Source of the DNA: Corynebacterium pygosceleis
GTDB taxonomy: Bacteria > Actinomycetota > Actinomycetes > Mycobacteriales > Mycobacteriaceae
DNA: 64,000 nt
Direction: 5' to 3'
NCBI RefSeq assembly: GCF_016595275.2
Contig: NZ_JAENIQ020000001.1
Span: 558,001 to 622,000 of the forward strand
In this document: positions 35,959 to 44,331 of the stretch, piece by piece
How positions within the stretch are numbered: position 1 is the stretch's first letter
Layout: each line of letters starts with the position of its first letter
Program-made: the position numbers and the translations under genes
Notes under the pieces: model-generated
Databases searched by the model: none
What the model saw: the letters and a program-made list of their open reading frames with translations, nothing else
What the model was told of the DNA's origin: nothing

Positions 35959-36678
35959 TCACACCTGGTCGGTGGGCATGATGAGCATCGTGTCGACGTT
36001 GACGTGGGCCGGCATGGACGCGACCCAGCGGACGGCCTCCGCGATGTCGGCGGCGGTGAGGTTCATCTTCCCGTCGTAGACGGTGGCGGCACGCTCGGCG
36101 TCACCCTTGAAGCGGTTGAGGGAGAAGTCCGTCTCGACGCGACCCGGATCAATCTCGCTGACGCGCAGCGGGGTGTCGGCGGTCTCTATGCGCAGGACGC
36201 GGGTGAGTGCGGCGACGCCGTGCTTCGCGGCGTTGTACCCGCTGCCGCCGGCGTAGGGGACGCGGGCGGCGACGGAGCCGATGTTGATGACCTGGCCGTG
36301 AGACCGGGTGAGGCGTTCGAGCAGGGCCTTGGTCACGCGCAGGGTACCGAGTACGTTGACCTCGTACATCCAGGTCCAGTCCTCGATCTCGGTCTCGGCG
36401 ACGGGGTCGAGCCCGAGTGCTCCGCCGGCGTTGTTGACCAGAAGATCGCAGCGTTCGATGTCCGCGGTGAACTCCTCCACGCTCACGTCGTCGGTGACGT
36501 CGAGGTGCCGGGCGATGCAGCCGGTGCGCTCGGCGAGCGCCTCCAGTTTCTCCGTCCGCCGGGCACCGGCGATGACGGTCCAGCCGTCGCCGACCAACGC
36601 CTCGACACACGCTTCCCCGATACCTGCGGACGCTCCGGTGACGACCGCGACCCGACCTGAGTTCTTCATTGCGTTCAT
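35959..36678 (-). CDS. Short-chain dehydrogenase (YdfG type)
   Basis: The 239-residue protein has the cofactor motif VVTGASAGIGEA, NNAGG, a serine in INIGSVAA and the catalytic YNAAK. ARR after the second strand suggests NADP preference. YdfG-type enzymes oxidise hydroxy acids such as serine or 3-hydroxypropionate. The start may be ATG 36678 or ATG 36669; a GAGAAT sequence 6 bases before 36678 is the best available signal. The tagI gene lies just upstream on the same strand, with its stop 56 bases before this start. Confidence 0.82.
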   Translation of the reverse strand: MNAMKNSGRVAVVTGASAGIGEACVEALVGDGWTVIAGARRTEKLEALAERTGCIARHLDVTDDVSVEEFTADIERCDLLVNNAGGALGLDPVAETEIEDWTWMYEVNVLGTLRVTKALLERLTRSHGQVINIGSVAARVPYAGGSGYNAAKHGVAALTRVLRIETADTPLRVSEIDPGRVETDFSLNRFKGDAERAATVYDGKMNLTAADIAEAVRWVASMPAHVNVDTMLIMPTDQV

Positions 36679-36733
36679 GGTTTCATTCTCCCACAGGTCC
36701 CCCACCTCCGCTCCGGTGGTCGAACCGGAACGG

Positions 36734-37333
36734 TCATCCACCGACGAGGCCTGACGCACCGGAGATCCGGTTGTCCACCATGCCGACAGCCTCCATCAGG
36801 GCGAAGCAGGTGGTGGGCCCGACGAAAGAGAATCCCGCCTTCTTCAGCGCCTTGGCGAGAGCGGTCGACTCCGGACTGGTGGTGGCCTGCACAGCGGCGG
36901 AGTCGGGACGCGTCCACCGCTCCGGGGTGAACGACAGCACCAGCCCCGGAAGACCCCCTTCCCGACGGAGCGCCACCGTGGCCCGCGCATTGGTGAGAAC
37001 CGCCGTGATCTTCGCCCGGTTCCGGATGATGCCGTCACATTCCAGCAGCCTGTCGACCTCCGCGTCGCCCCAGTCCGCGAGCACATCGGGGTCGAATCCC
37101 GCGAAGGCCTCCCGGAAGGCGGGACGCTTGCGCAGGATGGTCTCCCACGACAGCCCCGCCTGGAACCCCTCGAGACAGATACGTTCGAACAGGCCCCGTT
37201 CATCGGTGACCGCACGACCCCACTCATGGTCGTAGTAGTCGCGCAGGAGCTCCGAGGAACAGGCCCATTCCGGACGGATCCGGCCGTCATCCCCGTGAAC
37301 CAGGCCCCGTGCGGTGAGATCGTCGTCGTTCAT
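36734..37333 (-). CDS. tagI: DNA-3-methyladenine glycosylase I without the zinc ligands
   Basis: The 199-residue protein follows E. coli Tag closely: DHEWG, LFERICLEGFQAGLSW with the key glutamate (E55), GIIRNRAKI, and KALKKAGFSFVGPTTCFALMEAVG. It removes 3-methyladenine from DNA. Each position equivalent to the four zinc ligands of E. coli Tag (Cys4, His17, His175, Cys179) is replaced, by Pro21, Tyr34, Arg189 and Ala193. The ATG at 37333 lies 6 bases behind TAGGGT (37340-37345, minus strand). Confidence 0.83.
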   Translation of the reverse strand: MNDDDLTARGLVHGDDGRIRPEWACSSELLRDYYDHEWGRAVTDERGLFERICLEGFQAGLSWETILRKRPAFREAFAGFDPDVLADWGDAEVDRLLECDGIIRNRAKITAVLTNARATVALRREGGLPGLVLSFTPERWTRPDSAAVQATTSPESTALAKALKKAGFSFVGPTTCFALMEAVGMVDNRISGASGLVGG

Positions 37334-37383
37334 GTCCCCACCCTAGGTCAACGGTACCGCCGGAAGACACAGCTCCGCGGCCC

Positions 37384-37420
37384 CTGTGGACATCCGTTCC
37401 TGTGGCAGTCGTGTCCACAG
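37384..37420 (-). terminator. Hairpin between alkB and tagI
   Basis: Nine-base arms CTGTGGACA (37384-37392) and TGTCCACAG (37412-37420) enclose a 19-base loop just after the alkB stop codon. tagI has its own -10 beyond it, so the hairpin may separate the two transcripts. Confidence 0.4.
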
Positions 37421-37425
37421 CGGGC

Positions 37426-38103
37426 TCAGGCGGTGACCTGGCGGACGGTGATGTTGATGCGCCCCTCGGCGAGGCCGCAGCCGTCCGGGGTGGTGTCCGC
37501 GATGAGGCGGGGCACCCCGTGGAACGCCAGGCGCGCGGGCCCGCCGAAGACGAGGGCGTCACCGGACTCGAGGGGGACGTCCCGCCAGGGACGGGTCTGT
37601 CCCGCGACGGTGGCGATGCGGAAGATCGCGGAATCCCCGATGGAGAAGCTCACGACGGGTGCGTCACTCAGCTCGGTGTCGTCCCGGTGCATCCCCATCC
37701 TCGAACCGGGCGGGTAGTAGTTGATGAGCGCCGTGTCGGCCCGGTAGTTCCCCACCCAGGGTCCCAGCTCCGGGGCGTGCCGGGCCGCCGCGGCGAGCGC
37801 ACCGCGGGCGAGATCGGAGAGGAGGTCCGGGACCGGTGGCACAGGTGTTCCGTCCGGGGTGCGGGAACTGTAGCGGTACGGGTTGGTGTGGAACCAGAGC
37901 CCGAGGGTGGTCATCCAGACACTCATCTGCCCGCTCCGCAGGACGGGTCGACGCATCGCGGCCGGCCCTCGGGCGTGGGCGCGGGCGCCCGTGACCAGCC
38001 GGGACTGCGTCTCGGGGGCGAGCCAGGCCGGCAGGTGGACGACTCCGGGGATGATGCGGGCGGCCTCGCGGGGCAACGCACCGGATTCGAACAGTTGTGC
38101 CAT
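37426..38103 (-). CDS. alkB: AlkB-type 2-oxoglutarate/iron dioxygenase
   Basis: The 225-residue protein oxidatively removes alkyl groups from N1-methyladenine and N3-methylcytosine. The iron triad is H139-R-D141 (GMHRDDTELS) and H195 (AFHGV), and the 2-oxoglutarate arginines are in RINITVR (R215, R221). NYYPPGSRMGMHRD is the standard AlkB block. ATG 38103 lies 6 bases from TACGGT (38110-38115, minus strand). It is followed on the same strand by tagI, so two alkylation repair genes stand together. Confidence 0.9.
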   Translation of the reverse strand: MAQLFESGALPREAARIIPGVVHLPAWLAPETQSRLVTGARAHARGPAAMRRPVLRSGQMSVWMTTLGLWFHTNPYRYSSRTPDGTPVPPVPDLLSDLARGALAAAARHAPELGPWVGNYRADTALINYYPPGSRMGMHRDDTELSDAPVVSFSIGDSAIFRIATVAGQTRPWRDVPLESGDALVFGGPARLAFHGVPRLIADTTPDGCGLAEGRINITVRQVTA

Positions 38104-38142
38104 GGGGTCACCGTAGCAGCGCCCGGTGGATACACTTCCCCC
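38104..38142. promoter_or_regulatory. Compact divergent leaderless promoter pair, alkB/hrpB
   Basis: The 39 bases between the start codons hold TACGGT for alkB (38110-38115, minus strand) and TACACT for hrpB (38131-38136), each exactly 6 bases from its start codon. Confidence 0.6.
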
Positions 38143-40569
38143 GTGTCCCCCTTCGATCTGACCCGCATCGGTGCCGGGCTCGCGGCGGCGACGGCCGTCG
38201 GCACGCTCGGCGACGCCCTGGCCGGGACCGGTGCCTGCGTCGTGCAGGCCCCGCCCGGCACGGGCAAGACCACGCTCGTACCGCCGGCCCTGGCCAACAT
38301 CACCGGCGGAAAGGTGGTGGTCACCGCACCCAGGCGGGTGGCCGTGCGCGCCGCGGCGAGGCGACTCGCCCAGCTGGACGGCTCGGAGGTGGGTGACCGG
38401 GTCGGGTTCACGGTGCGCGGTGAGCACCACGCCGGATCCCGGGTCCAGTTCGTCACCCCGGGCGTTCTGCTGCGCCGTCTGCTGGCGGATCCGGAGCTGC
38501 GCGGTGTGGACGCGGTGGCCCTCGATGAGGTGCACGAGCGGCAGCTGGACACCGATCTGCTGGTGGGCATGCTCACCGAGCTGCACCAGCTGCGCGACGA
38601 TCTGGTGCTGACCGCGATGTCGGCGACCATCGACGCCGACACGTTCGCCGGTCTGATCGGGGGCCCGGTGGTGTCCACGGAGGCGGTGACGCACCCGCTC
38701 GACGTCCGGTACGTTCCCGGCGGCACACGCCTCGGCGCGCGGGGTGTGGAGTGGGCGTTCCTCGACCACGTGGCCCGGGTGTCCGTGGACGCCGTCGCGA
38801 AGCTCGGGCATTCGGCGCTGGTGTTCGTGCCCGGCGCGCGCGAGGTCGACCGGGTCGTCGCCGCGGTCGGCGATCTCGCACCCCGCGTGCCCGTGCTGCC
38901 GCTGCACGGACAGTTGAGCCCGGCGGCGCAGGATGCTGCGCTGACGCCCTCGGATCGGCCACGGATCGTCGTGGCGACGTCGATCGCGGAGTCCTCGCTC
39001 ACGGTGCCCGGGGTGCGCATCGTCGTCGACTCGGGGCTCGCCCGGGTACCGCGACGGGATGCGTCACGCGGCATGACGGGCCTGGTGACCACGACGTGTG
39101 CCGCGTCATCGGCGGACCAGCGGGCCGGGCGTGCCGGCCGTGAGGGTCCGGGAACGGTGCTGCGCTGCTACGAGCCCCGCGTGTATTCCTCGATGCAGCC
39201 GCACATCACCCCGGAGATCGCGACGTCTGACCTCACGCAGGCCGCGCTCCAGCTGGCCTGCTGGGGTACGCCCCGGGGCGGGGGACTGCCGCTCGTCGAC
39301 GCCCCGCCCACCGCCGCGATCACGGGAGCAGAGGACGTGCTGAGGCGCCTGGGCGCTGTTGACGACGATGGCTCGGCGACCCCGTTCGGACGGAGGCTGG
39401 CGGGTATTCCCGCGGGTCCCCGGCTGGCCCGGGCCCTGCTGCTCACCGTTCCGCTGCTCGGTGAGCGGGCGGCACGTACGGTCGCGCTGCTGGCGGATCA
39501 GCCCCGGGGTGACATCGCGGCGCAGGCCCGCGCGGAACGGGGCCGGCTCGGTCGGGAGACCACGCGCCTGATGCGGCTGGCCCGCGACGCGGAACCCGGG
39601 ACGGACTATCCGACCACGCATCCCGAGGGCCTGGTCACCGCACTGGCGCACCCGGAGCAGGTGGCCCGGAGAACGGGCGGCGACTGGCTGCTCGCCAGCG
39701 GTACCCGGGCGACCCTCCCCGGCGGTACGGGCCTGGACGACGCGGAGTGGCTGGCCGTCGCCGAGGTCACCCGCACCACGGCGCGGGAGGGCCGGACCGG
39801 TGCGGTGATCCGGGCCGCCGCCCGGCTGGACGAGGAGACCGCCCTGGCGGTCGTCGGCGTCTCGGAGACCGTGACCGCGACCCTCGAGGGTGGGCGGATC
39901 CGGGCCCGGAAGGTGCGGCGGGCCGGAGCCATCGAGCTGAGTTCCACGCCGACCTCCGTCGACAGGCACCACGCCTCGGAGGCGATCGCGGAGGGGCTGC
40001 GGACCGATGGCCTGGGGGTGTTCACCTTCTCGGCGGCCGCGACAGAGCTGCGCGACCGGCTCGCCTGGCTGCACACCCACGTCGGCGATCCGTGGCCGTC
40101 GGTGGCGGAGGGGGACCTGCTGGCGAATCTGGACGCCTGGCTGGCCCCCGACCTGGAACACATCGCCCGGGGCACCCCTCCGGGGAAGATCGACATGCAC
40201 GCCGCGCTGCGCCGGCTGCTCCCCTGGCCCGAGGCGGCGCAGCTGGATGAGCTGGTTCCCCGGCGGCTCACCGTTCCGAGCGGGAACAGCCACGCCGTCG
40301 ACTACTCGGGGGAGAAACCGGTCGTGGCCTGCAAGCTGCAGGAGTGTTTCGGCCTGGCGGAATCCCCCCGGATCACCGGGGTCCCGGTGCTGTTCCACCT
40401 GCTGTCCCCGGCGGGACGGCCGCTGGCGGTGACCGATGATCTGGCGAGCTTCTGGTCCGGCCCCTACAACGGGGTGCGCGCGGACATGCGTGGCCGCTAC
40501 CCGAAGCACCCCTGGCCGGAGGATCCGTGGAGCGCGACCGCGACGGCGCGGACGAAACGTCGACTGTGA
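38143..40569 (+). CDS. hrpB: ATP-dependent helicase HrpB
   Basis: The 808-residue DEAH/RHA helicase has Walker A APPGTGKTT (K42), motif Ia TAPRRVA, motif II DEVHER from residue 128, SAT in AMSATI, then VATSIAESSLTVPGV and QRAGRAGREGPG, followed by the HA2 and HrpB C-terminal regions ending KHPWPEDPW. HrpB is widespread in bacteria but its substrate is not firmly known. The GTG at 38143 is 6 bases behind TACACT. An open frame extends far upstream of it but only as antisense to alkB. Confidence 0.9.
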   Translation: MSPFDLTRIGAGLAAATAVGTLGDALAGTGACVVQAPPGTGKTTLVPPALANITGGKVVVTAPRRVAVRAAARRLAQLDGSEVGDRVGFTVRGEHHAGSRVQFVTPGVLLRRLLADPELRGVDAVALDEVHERQLDTDLLVGMLTELHQLRDDLVLTAMSATIDADTFAGLIGGPVVSTEAVTHPLDVRYVPGGTRLGARGVEWAFLDHVARVSVDAVAKLGHSALVFVPGAREVDRVVAAVGDLAPRVPVLPLHGQLSPAAQDAALTPSDRPRIVVATSIAESSLTVPGVRIVVDSGLARVPRRDASRGMTGLVTTTCAASSADQRAGRAGREGPGTVLRCYEPRVYSSMQPHITPEIATSDLTQAALQLACWGTPRGGGLPLVDAPPTAAITGAEDVLRRLGAVDDDGSATPFGRRLAGIPAGPRLARALLLTVPLLGERAARTVALLADQPRGDIAAQARAERGRLGRETTRLMRLARDAEPGTDYPTTHPEGLVTALAHPEQVARRTGGDWLLASGTRATLPGGTGLDDAEWLAVAEVTRTTAREGRTGAVIRAAARLDEETALAVVGVSETVTATLEGGRIRARKVRRAGAIELSSTPTSVDRHHASEAIAEGLRTDGLGVFTFSAAATELRDRLAWLHTHVGDPWPSVAEGDLLANLDAWLAPDLEHIARGTPPGKIDMHAALRRLLPWPEAAQLDELVPRRLTVPSGNSHAVDYSGEKPVVACKLQECFGLAESPRITGVPVLFHLLSPAGRPLAVTDDLASFWSGPYNGVRADMRGRYPKHPWPEDPWSATATARTKRRL

Positions 40570-40611
40570 CAGCGGGAATGGTACAGAGCGGCGGAATCCC
40601 ATCCGGGGGTG

Positions 40612-40731
40612 CATACTGGTAATAACCGGCTTCGGCTGATAGACCGGAAGGTGCGACATCACCGCTGAGCTGGTGAGAGACCGCGATCCCGCAGGAGCAC
40701 CCACCAGCCCGCACGATCGGAGGTACCTCCC
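40612..40731 (+). ncRNA. Structured 5' leader of unknown class with an occluded ribosome site
   Basis: An extended -10 (TG then CATACT, 40612-40617) would start a leader of about 108 bases. Stems visible by eye are CCGG/CCGG (40626-40629 and 40644-40647), GGTG/CACC (40650-40653 and 40660-40663) and GCTGGTG/CACCAGC (40669-40675 and 40702-40708) enclosing GCG/CGC (40683-40692). The Shine-Dalgarno GGAGG sits in the palindrome GGAGGTACCTCC (40719-40730) directly before the ATG, so CTCC can pair with it. It does not match any riboswitch or T-box consensus I know. Confidence 0.45.
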
Positions 40732-40986
40732 ATGCAGAAGCCGACCACCCAGCTCTACATCCTGTGGGCCATCACCGTTGTCGCCGCGGTTCTCCTCGCC
40801 CTCCACTCCTTCATCTTCTTCCCGATCCCGCTCGTCGCGGCGATCGTGGCCTACCGGAAGATGCGGCGCGTCCCGGAACTCCGCACACAGTTCCGCATCC
40901 TGCTGTGGGTGAACATCATCGTGCTCATCGCACTCGGCGCCTACGTCGTCATCAACTTCCCGACGGGGAACCCCGCCGCAGCCTGA
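40732..40986 (+). CDS. Small two- or three-segment membrane protein
   Basis: The 84-residue protein has hydrophobic segments at about 10-25 (LYILWAITVVAAVLLAL), 28-41 and 57-73 (ILLWVNIIVLIALGAYVVI) with a basic loop YRKMRRVPELRTQ between. I do not recognise a family. The long structured leader and the masked ribosome site suggest tight post-transcriptional control. Its 3' end overlaps the end of the convergent PAP2 gene by 35 bases. Confidence 0.65.
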   Translation: MQKPTTQLYILWAITVVAAVLLALHSFIFFPIPLVAAIVAYRKMRRVPELRTQFRILLWVNIIVLIALGAYVVINFPTGNPAAA

Positions 40987-41500
40987 TCGTCCCCACTCCC
41001 CCGACGACACCGAGCGACACCACCGCCACGGCGACACCGGCGACGGTGTCGCTCAACCAGTGAACCCCCAGAATCAGGCGACTCGCCGCCACGGACACGG
41101 TCACGGCGGCCGCGACGAACACAGCGGCCCACCGTCCCGCACCGCGCAGCACCGGCCAGAAGACCACCACCATGGCTCCGGCGAGGGCCGCCGCCCCCGT
41201 CACGTGTCCCGACGGGAACGCAGCCGTGGGCTCCACCACCAGCCGCCACTCCACCGGCGGCCGGGACCTCCCCACGACGGGCTTGAGCAGATGGGTCACC
41301 ACCTGGGCGAGGACGACCGCGCACCAGAACCGCACGGCGGTGGCCCGCCCGAACCGGCGGAGAAACAGCACCGCGAGGACCGTCGCGAACACCAGGACAT
41401 GCCAGGGCCGGAACACCTCCGCAAGAACCTCGCTGACCGCCACCATCCACGGTGCGCGGTGGGCGACGAGCCACTCCCCGAACGCGACGTCGGGAACCAT
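40952..41500 (-). CDS. PAP2-family membrane phosphatase
   Basis: The 182-residue membrane protein carries the three PAP2 signature blocks: KPVVGRSRPP, PSGH in AFPSGHVTG, and SRLILGVHWLSD with the catalytic histidine. Such enzymes dephosphorylate phosphatidic acid or undecaprenyl/decaprenyl diphosphate at the outer face of the membrane; lipid-carrier recycling would fit this organism but is inference. The ATG overlaps the stop of the TauE/SafE gene (ATGA at 41500). Confidence 0.85.
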   Translation of the reverse strand: MVPDVAFGEWLVAHRAPWMVAVSEVLAEVFRPWHVLVFATVLAVLFLRRFGRATAVRFWCAVVLAQVVTHLLKPVVGRSRPPVEWRLVVEPTAAFPSGHVTGAAALAGAMVVVFWPVLRGAGRWAAVFVAAAVTVSVAASRLILGVHWLSDTVAGVAVAVVSLGVVGGVGTIRLRRGSPSGS

Positions 41501-42276
41501 CAGCCACCGAGAATCTGGGTGCACGTCAGATAACTCGACATCACGATGACCATGCACAGCAGCGCCGCACGGATGAATCCCGTACCACCACGCACCACCG
41601 TGCGGGCACCGATCTGCGCACCCGCGATGTTCGCCACCGCGAGCACCAGTCCGAGGGTCCACCAGATGTGACCGCCCACACCGAACACGACGAGCGCCCC
41701 GACGTTCGTCGCCGTGTTGACGACCTTCGCCAGGGCGGCGGACGTGAGGAAGTTCTGGCTCAGCACACTCGTGAACACCATGATGAGGAACATGCCGGTG
41801 CCCGGCCCGAAGATGCCGTCGTAGCCGGCGATCAGCGCCACCGCGCCTACCGCGATCAGACGCCGTACACCTTTCGGCGCCTCACGTGCGATACCGGTGC
41901 CGAAACTCGGGCGGAGCGCCACGAACACACCCGCCGCGACCATCAGCACGATCACGATCGGCCTCATGAGGGACTTGTCGATCGCACTCGCCGCGAGCGC
42001 ACCGCCCGCCGAGCACACGGCGGCCACCGGCACGAACCGGATCACCAGGGACAGGTCCACACCAACCTTCCGGCACAGTGAGAACGCCGCGGACGCCGTC
42101 CCGGACACCGCCGCCAACTTGTTCGACGCCAACGCCGTCACCGGGGCCAGCCCGGGGGCCACGGCGAGGATCAGCGGGATCAGGATCAACCCGCCACCGC
42201 CGATCACCGCGTCGATCCAGCCGGCGACACCCGCGCCCGCGATCAGAATGAGCCACGCGGGCAGGGCGAGATCCAT
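41500..42276 (-). CDS. TauE/SafE-family permease
   Basis: The 258-residue membrane protein has about eight predicted segments and the two family repeats: GWIDAVIGGGGLILIPLIL near the start and AGYDGIFGPGTGMFLIM in the middle, each followed by NK or AK helices (SNKLAAVSGT, LAKVVNTATN). TauE/SafE proteins are proposed to export sulfite or sulfonates. The start is placed at ATG 42276 because the extension to 42363 has no ribosome site and would run into the divergent abrB promoter region. Coupled to the PAP2 gene downstream. Confidence 0.82.
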   Translation of the reverse strand: MDLALPAWLILIAGAGVAGWIDAVIGGGGLILIPLILAVAPGLAPVTALASNKLAAVSGTASAAFSLCRKVGVDLSLVIRFVPVAAVCSAGGALAASAIDKSLMRPIVIVLMVAAGVFVALRPSFGTGIAREAPKGVRRLIAVGAVALIAGYDGIFGPGTGMFLIMVFTSVLSQNFLTSAALAKVVNTATNVGALVVFGVGGHIWWTLGLVLAVANIAGAQIGARTVVRGGTGFIRAALLCMVIVMSSYLTCTQILGG

Positions 42277-42423
42277 GGTCACCAGCTTTCTCGAGGAATC
42301 CGGAAAGGTGACTGCGGTCACCCACCGGGGTTGGATGTCAATTATGCACCGATCCGCCCACATCCGTTACCCGACCGGCACAATGGACGGTGGAAACCCG
42401 ATGACCGGTGGAGAGGAGAGTCC

Positions 42424-43491
42424 GTGCACGCCCCGCGCATCGACCGCCGGTGGCTCGCCGTCGTACCGTCGACCCTGATCCTCGGGTGGGTGTTCACCCG
42501 CATCGGGCTGCCCGCGGGCTGGGTGATCGCCGCGATCCTCGTCGCCGCCACCGCAGCCGTCGCCACCGGTCGCAGCATCAATCTCCCCGGCCCCGCCTCC
42601 CGGGCGGCCCGCGCGGTGATCGCCATCCTCGCCGCGGCACCGCTCACTGCCACGCCCGCGACCCAACTGGTGAATTTCCTCATCCCCGGGCTCGTCGTGT
42701 CCGCGGCGACCATCGGGATCGGTGTCGCCGGCGGTCTGCTCCTGCACCACGCGCACCGGGAGATCAGCCGCTCAACGGGTGTGCTCTCGATGCTCGCCGG
42801 CGGTGCCTCCGTCATGCCGTTCCTCGCCCGGGACACGGGCGCCGACTACCGCTACGTCACCCTCACCCAGTACCTCCGACTGCTGGCCGTGATGCTCTCC
42901 CTGCCGCTCGCCGCGATGCTCATCGGCTTCGACACCCACCCCACGGCCGACACGGCCACGGACTTCTCCTGGATCGGCCTGCTCGTCCTCCTCATCATCA
43001 TGGCCGTGGGACAACCCGTCGGGACCCGGCTGCACGTACCCGCGCCGTCGATACTCGGGCCGATGCTGCTCACCGTCCTCGCCCACACACTTCTCGACGA
43101 CCGGCTCACCCTCGCCCTCCCCGGGGCCGTCACCGCGGTCGCGTTCATGGCGATCGGCTGGATGGCCGGCGGGGCACTGTCCGTCCCGGCGCTGAAATCC
43201 TTCGCCCGGACCCTGCCCGCCACACTGCTGTTCATCGCCGCCCTCATGGCCGGCTGCGCCGCCACCGCTCTGCTGCTGACCTGGTGGCTCGGCGTCCCCT
43301 ATCTCGACGCGTACCTCGCGACCAGCCCCGGCGGACTCGAGACCGTCCTCATCATCGCCGACGAGGCCGACTCCGGGCCCGTCGTCGCCGCGGTCCAGAT
43401 CATCCGACTGATCGGCGTACTGATCCTCGCGGGCTGGATGCCGCAGGTACTGCACCGTATCGCACGCGTCCGCCACCCAGCCCGCCGTTGA
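42424..43491 (+). CDS. AbrB-family membrane protein (duplicated AbrB domain)
   Basis: The 355-residue polytopic protein belongs to the AbrB/AimA-like transporter family: GRSINLPGPASRAARAVIAI, then LLHHAHREISRSTGVLSMLAGGAS, and again PAPSILGPMLLTVLAH and LATSPGGLETVLIIADEA in the second half. Members have been called ammonia monooxygenases by mistake; their transport role is not settled. GTG 42424 follows GGAGAGGAGAG. An internal segment of this gene (42830-43122) is repeated in shortened form at 49933-50106. Confidence 0.8.
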   Translation: MHAPRIDRRWLAVVPSTLILGWVFTRIGLPAGWVIAAILVAATAAVATGRSINLPGPASRAARAVIAILAAAPLTATPATQLVNFLIPGLVVSAATIGIGVAGGLLLHHAHREISRSTGVLSMLAGGASVMPFLARDTGADYRYVTLTQYLRLLAVMLSLPLAAMLIGFDTHPTADTATDFSWIGLLVLLIIMAVGQPVGTRLHVPAPSILGPMLLTVLAHTLLDDRLTLALPGAVTAVAFMAIGWMAGGALSVPALKSFARTLPATLLFIAALMAGCAATALLLTWWLGVPYLDAYLATSPGGLETVLIIADEADSGPVVAAVQIIRLIGVLILAGWMPQVLHRIARVRHPARR

Positions 43492-43894
43492 TCGCCTCGA
43501 TCTTTTCCTGCTGCCACCTCGCCAGCAACGACACCCCCGTCAACAATGCCTGCGGGCTTGATGCAACACGTCACCTTTGCGGCCGCGATGGCCGTGGACC
43601 TCGTTGTACATCGGATGCCCGCACTGTGCCTGTTTGCGCCAAGCTGTCTTCCGTCCCAGGCTCTCGTCGGGGAATGGGATCCCTCGGTGTAGCTAGTCGA
43701 GTGTGGACCATTGCCGAGGTGTGGAGAATGACCCGTTGTGATGTCTATTTTGGGAGCAAATCATCCCGGATCAGGGGTTGGCGGGGATAATTTCGCGTGC
43801 GTCTATTGAGACCGGTTTCCGTATATAATAGGTTCTCGGTTACGGGGGCGACAAGTATTCTCGACCGGAAAGGCGTGATCGTGAGGCAACCGGA
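43492..43894 (+). promoter_or_regulatory. Left border of the island, no gene, one promoter-like -10
   Basis: The 403 bases after the abrB stop contain no supported gene. Base composition shifts from high to moderate GC across it. A TATAAT box at 43824-43829 is the best -10 in the window by consensus and points at the membrane protein gene at 43895; no convincing -35 is present at the right distance. A frame around 43562-43690 looks faintly protein-like but has no start signal or recognised homology. Confidence 0.4.
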
Positions 43895-44266
43895 GTGATG
43901 CGGTCCGGGTCTGTTGCGGTGACCACTTTAATACTGGCCGCCATAGGTTCGTTGTCCCTGGGTCTCGCCTATTTTGTTCGCGGCTCTGGTGCCTACCCGT
44001 TCGAGTACTGGTACTTTTCGGCTTCGGCTACGTTGGCAGCGGGTGCTGTGCTCGCCTACCAGTTCTGGAGGCGGTGTCTCCCGGACGGTGATGCCTGGGG
44101 AGTACTGGCAGTCACCGCAGGGATCACCGGTCTCTTCGCGATTGGTTGCGTGGTGATCGCTGTGCTGGATACCCAATCAAAGGGGATGGTGACATTCTTT
44201 TCGATTGGTTTGGCGGCCAGTGTGCTGACAGCTTCGAATGTAGCCTGGAAACAACGCCGTTCGTAG
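43895..44266 (+). CDS. Small four-segment membrane protein of unknown function
   Basis: The 123-residue protein has four predicted segments: about 7-28 (VTTLILAAIGSLSLGLAYF), 38-56 (WYFSASATLAAGAVLAYQF), 66-90 and 96-114. Loops are short. I do not recognise the family. GTG 43895 and ATG 43898 are adjacent alternatives and the spacing to the GGAG before them is short. The codon use has more A and T in third positions than neighbours outside the island, which points to transfer. Confidence 0.5.
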   Translation: MMRSGSVAVTTLILAAIGSLSLGLAYFVRGSGAYPFEYWYFSASATLAAGAVLAYQFWRRCLPDGDAWGVLAVTAGITGLFAIGCVVIAVLDTQSKGMVTFFSIGLAASVLTASNVAWKQRRS

Positions 44267-44331
44267 ACCGTAGTGGCCAGTGTGGCGCGGAAATGGATTA
44301 GTTCGAGCCGTTGCCGAACATTGGAACCAAC

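Noticed and set aside
37402..38142. Upstream extension of the hrpB frame
   Set aside because: It is antisense to alkB, and the TACACT box plus GTG at 38143 define the real start.
40612..40731. Known riboswitch or T-box upstream of the small membrane protein
   Set aside because: I compared by eye with TPP, FMN, SAM, glycine, ydaO, ZTP, fluoride, guanidine and T-box landmarks and found no match, so it is listed only as an unidentified leader.
43562..43693. Short frame after abrB (MQHVTFAAAMAVDLVVHRM)
   Set aside because: No start signal and no recognised similarity; too short to call a gene or relic.
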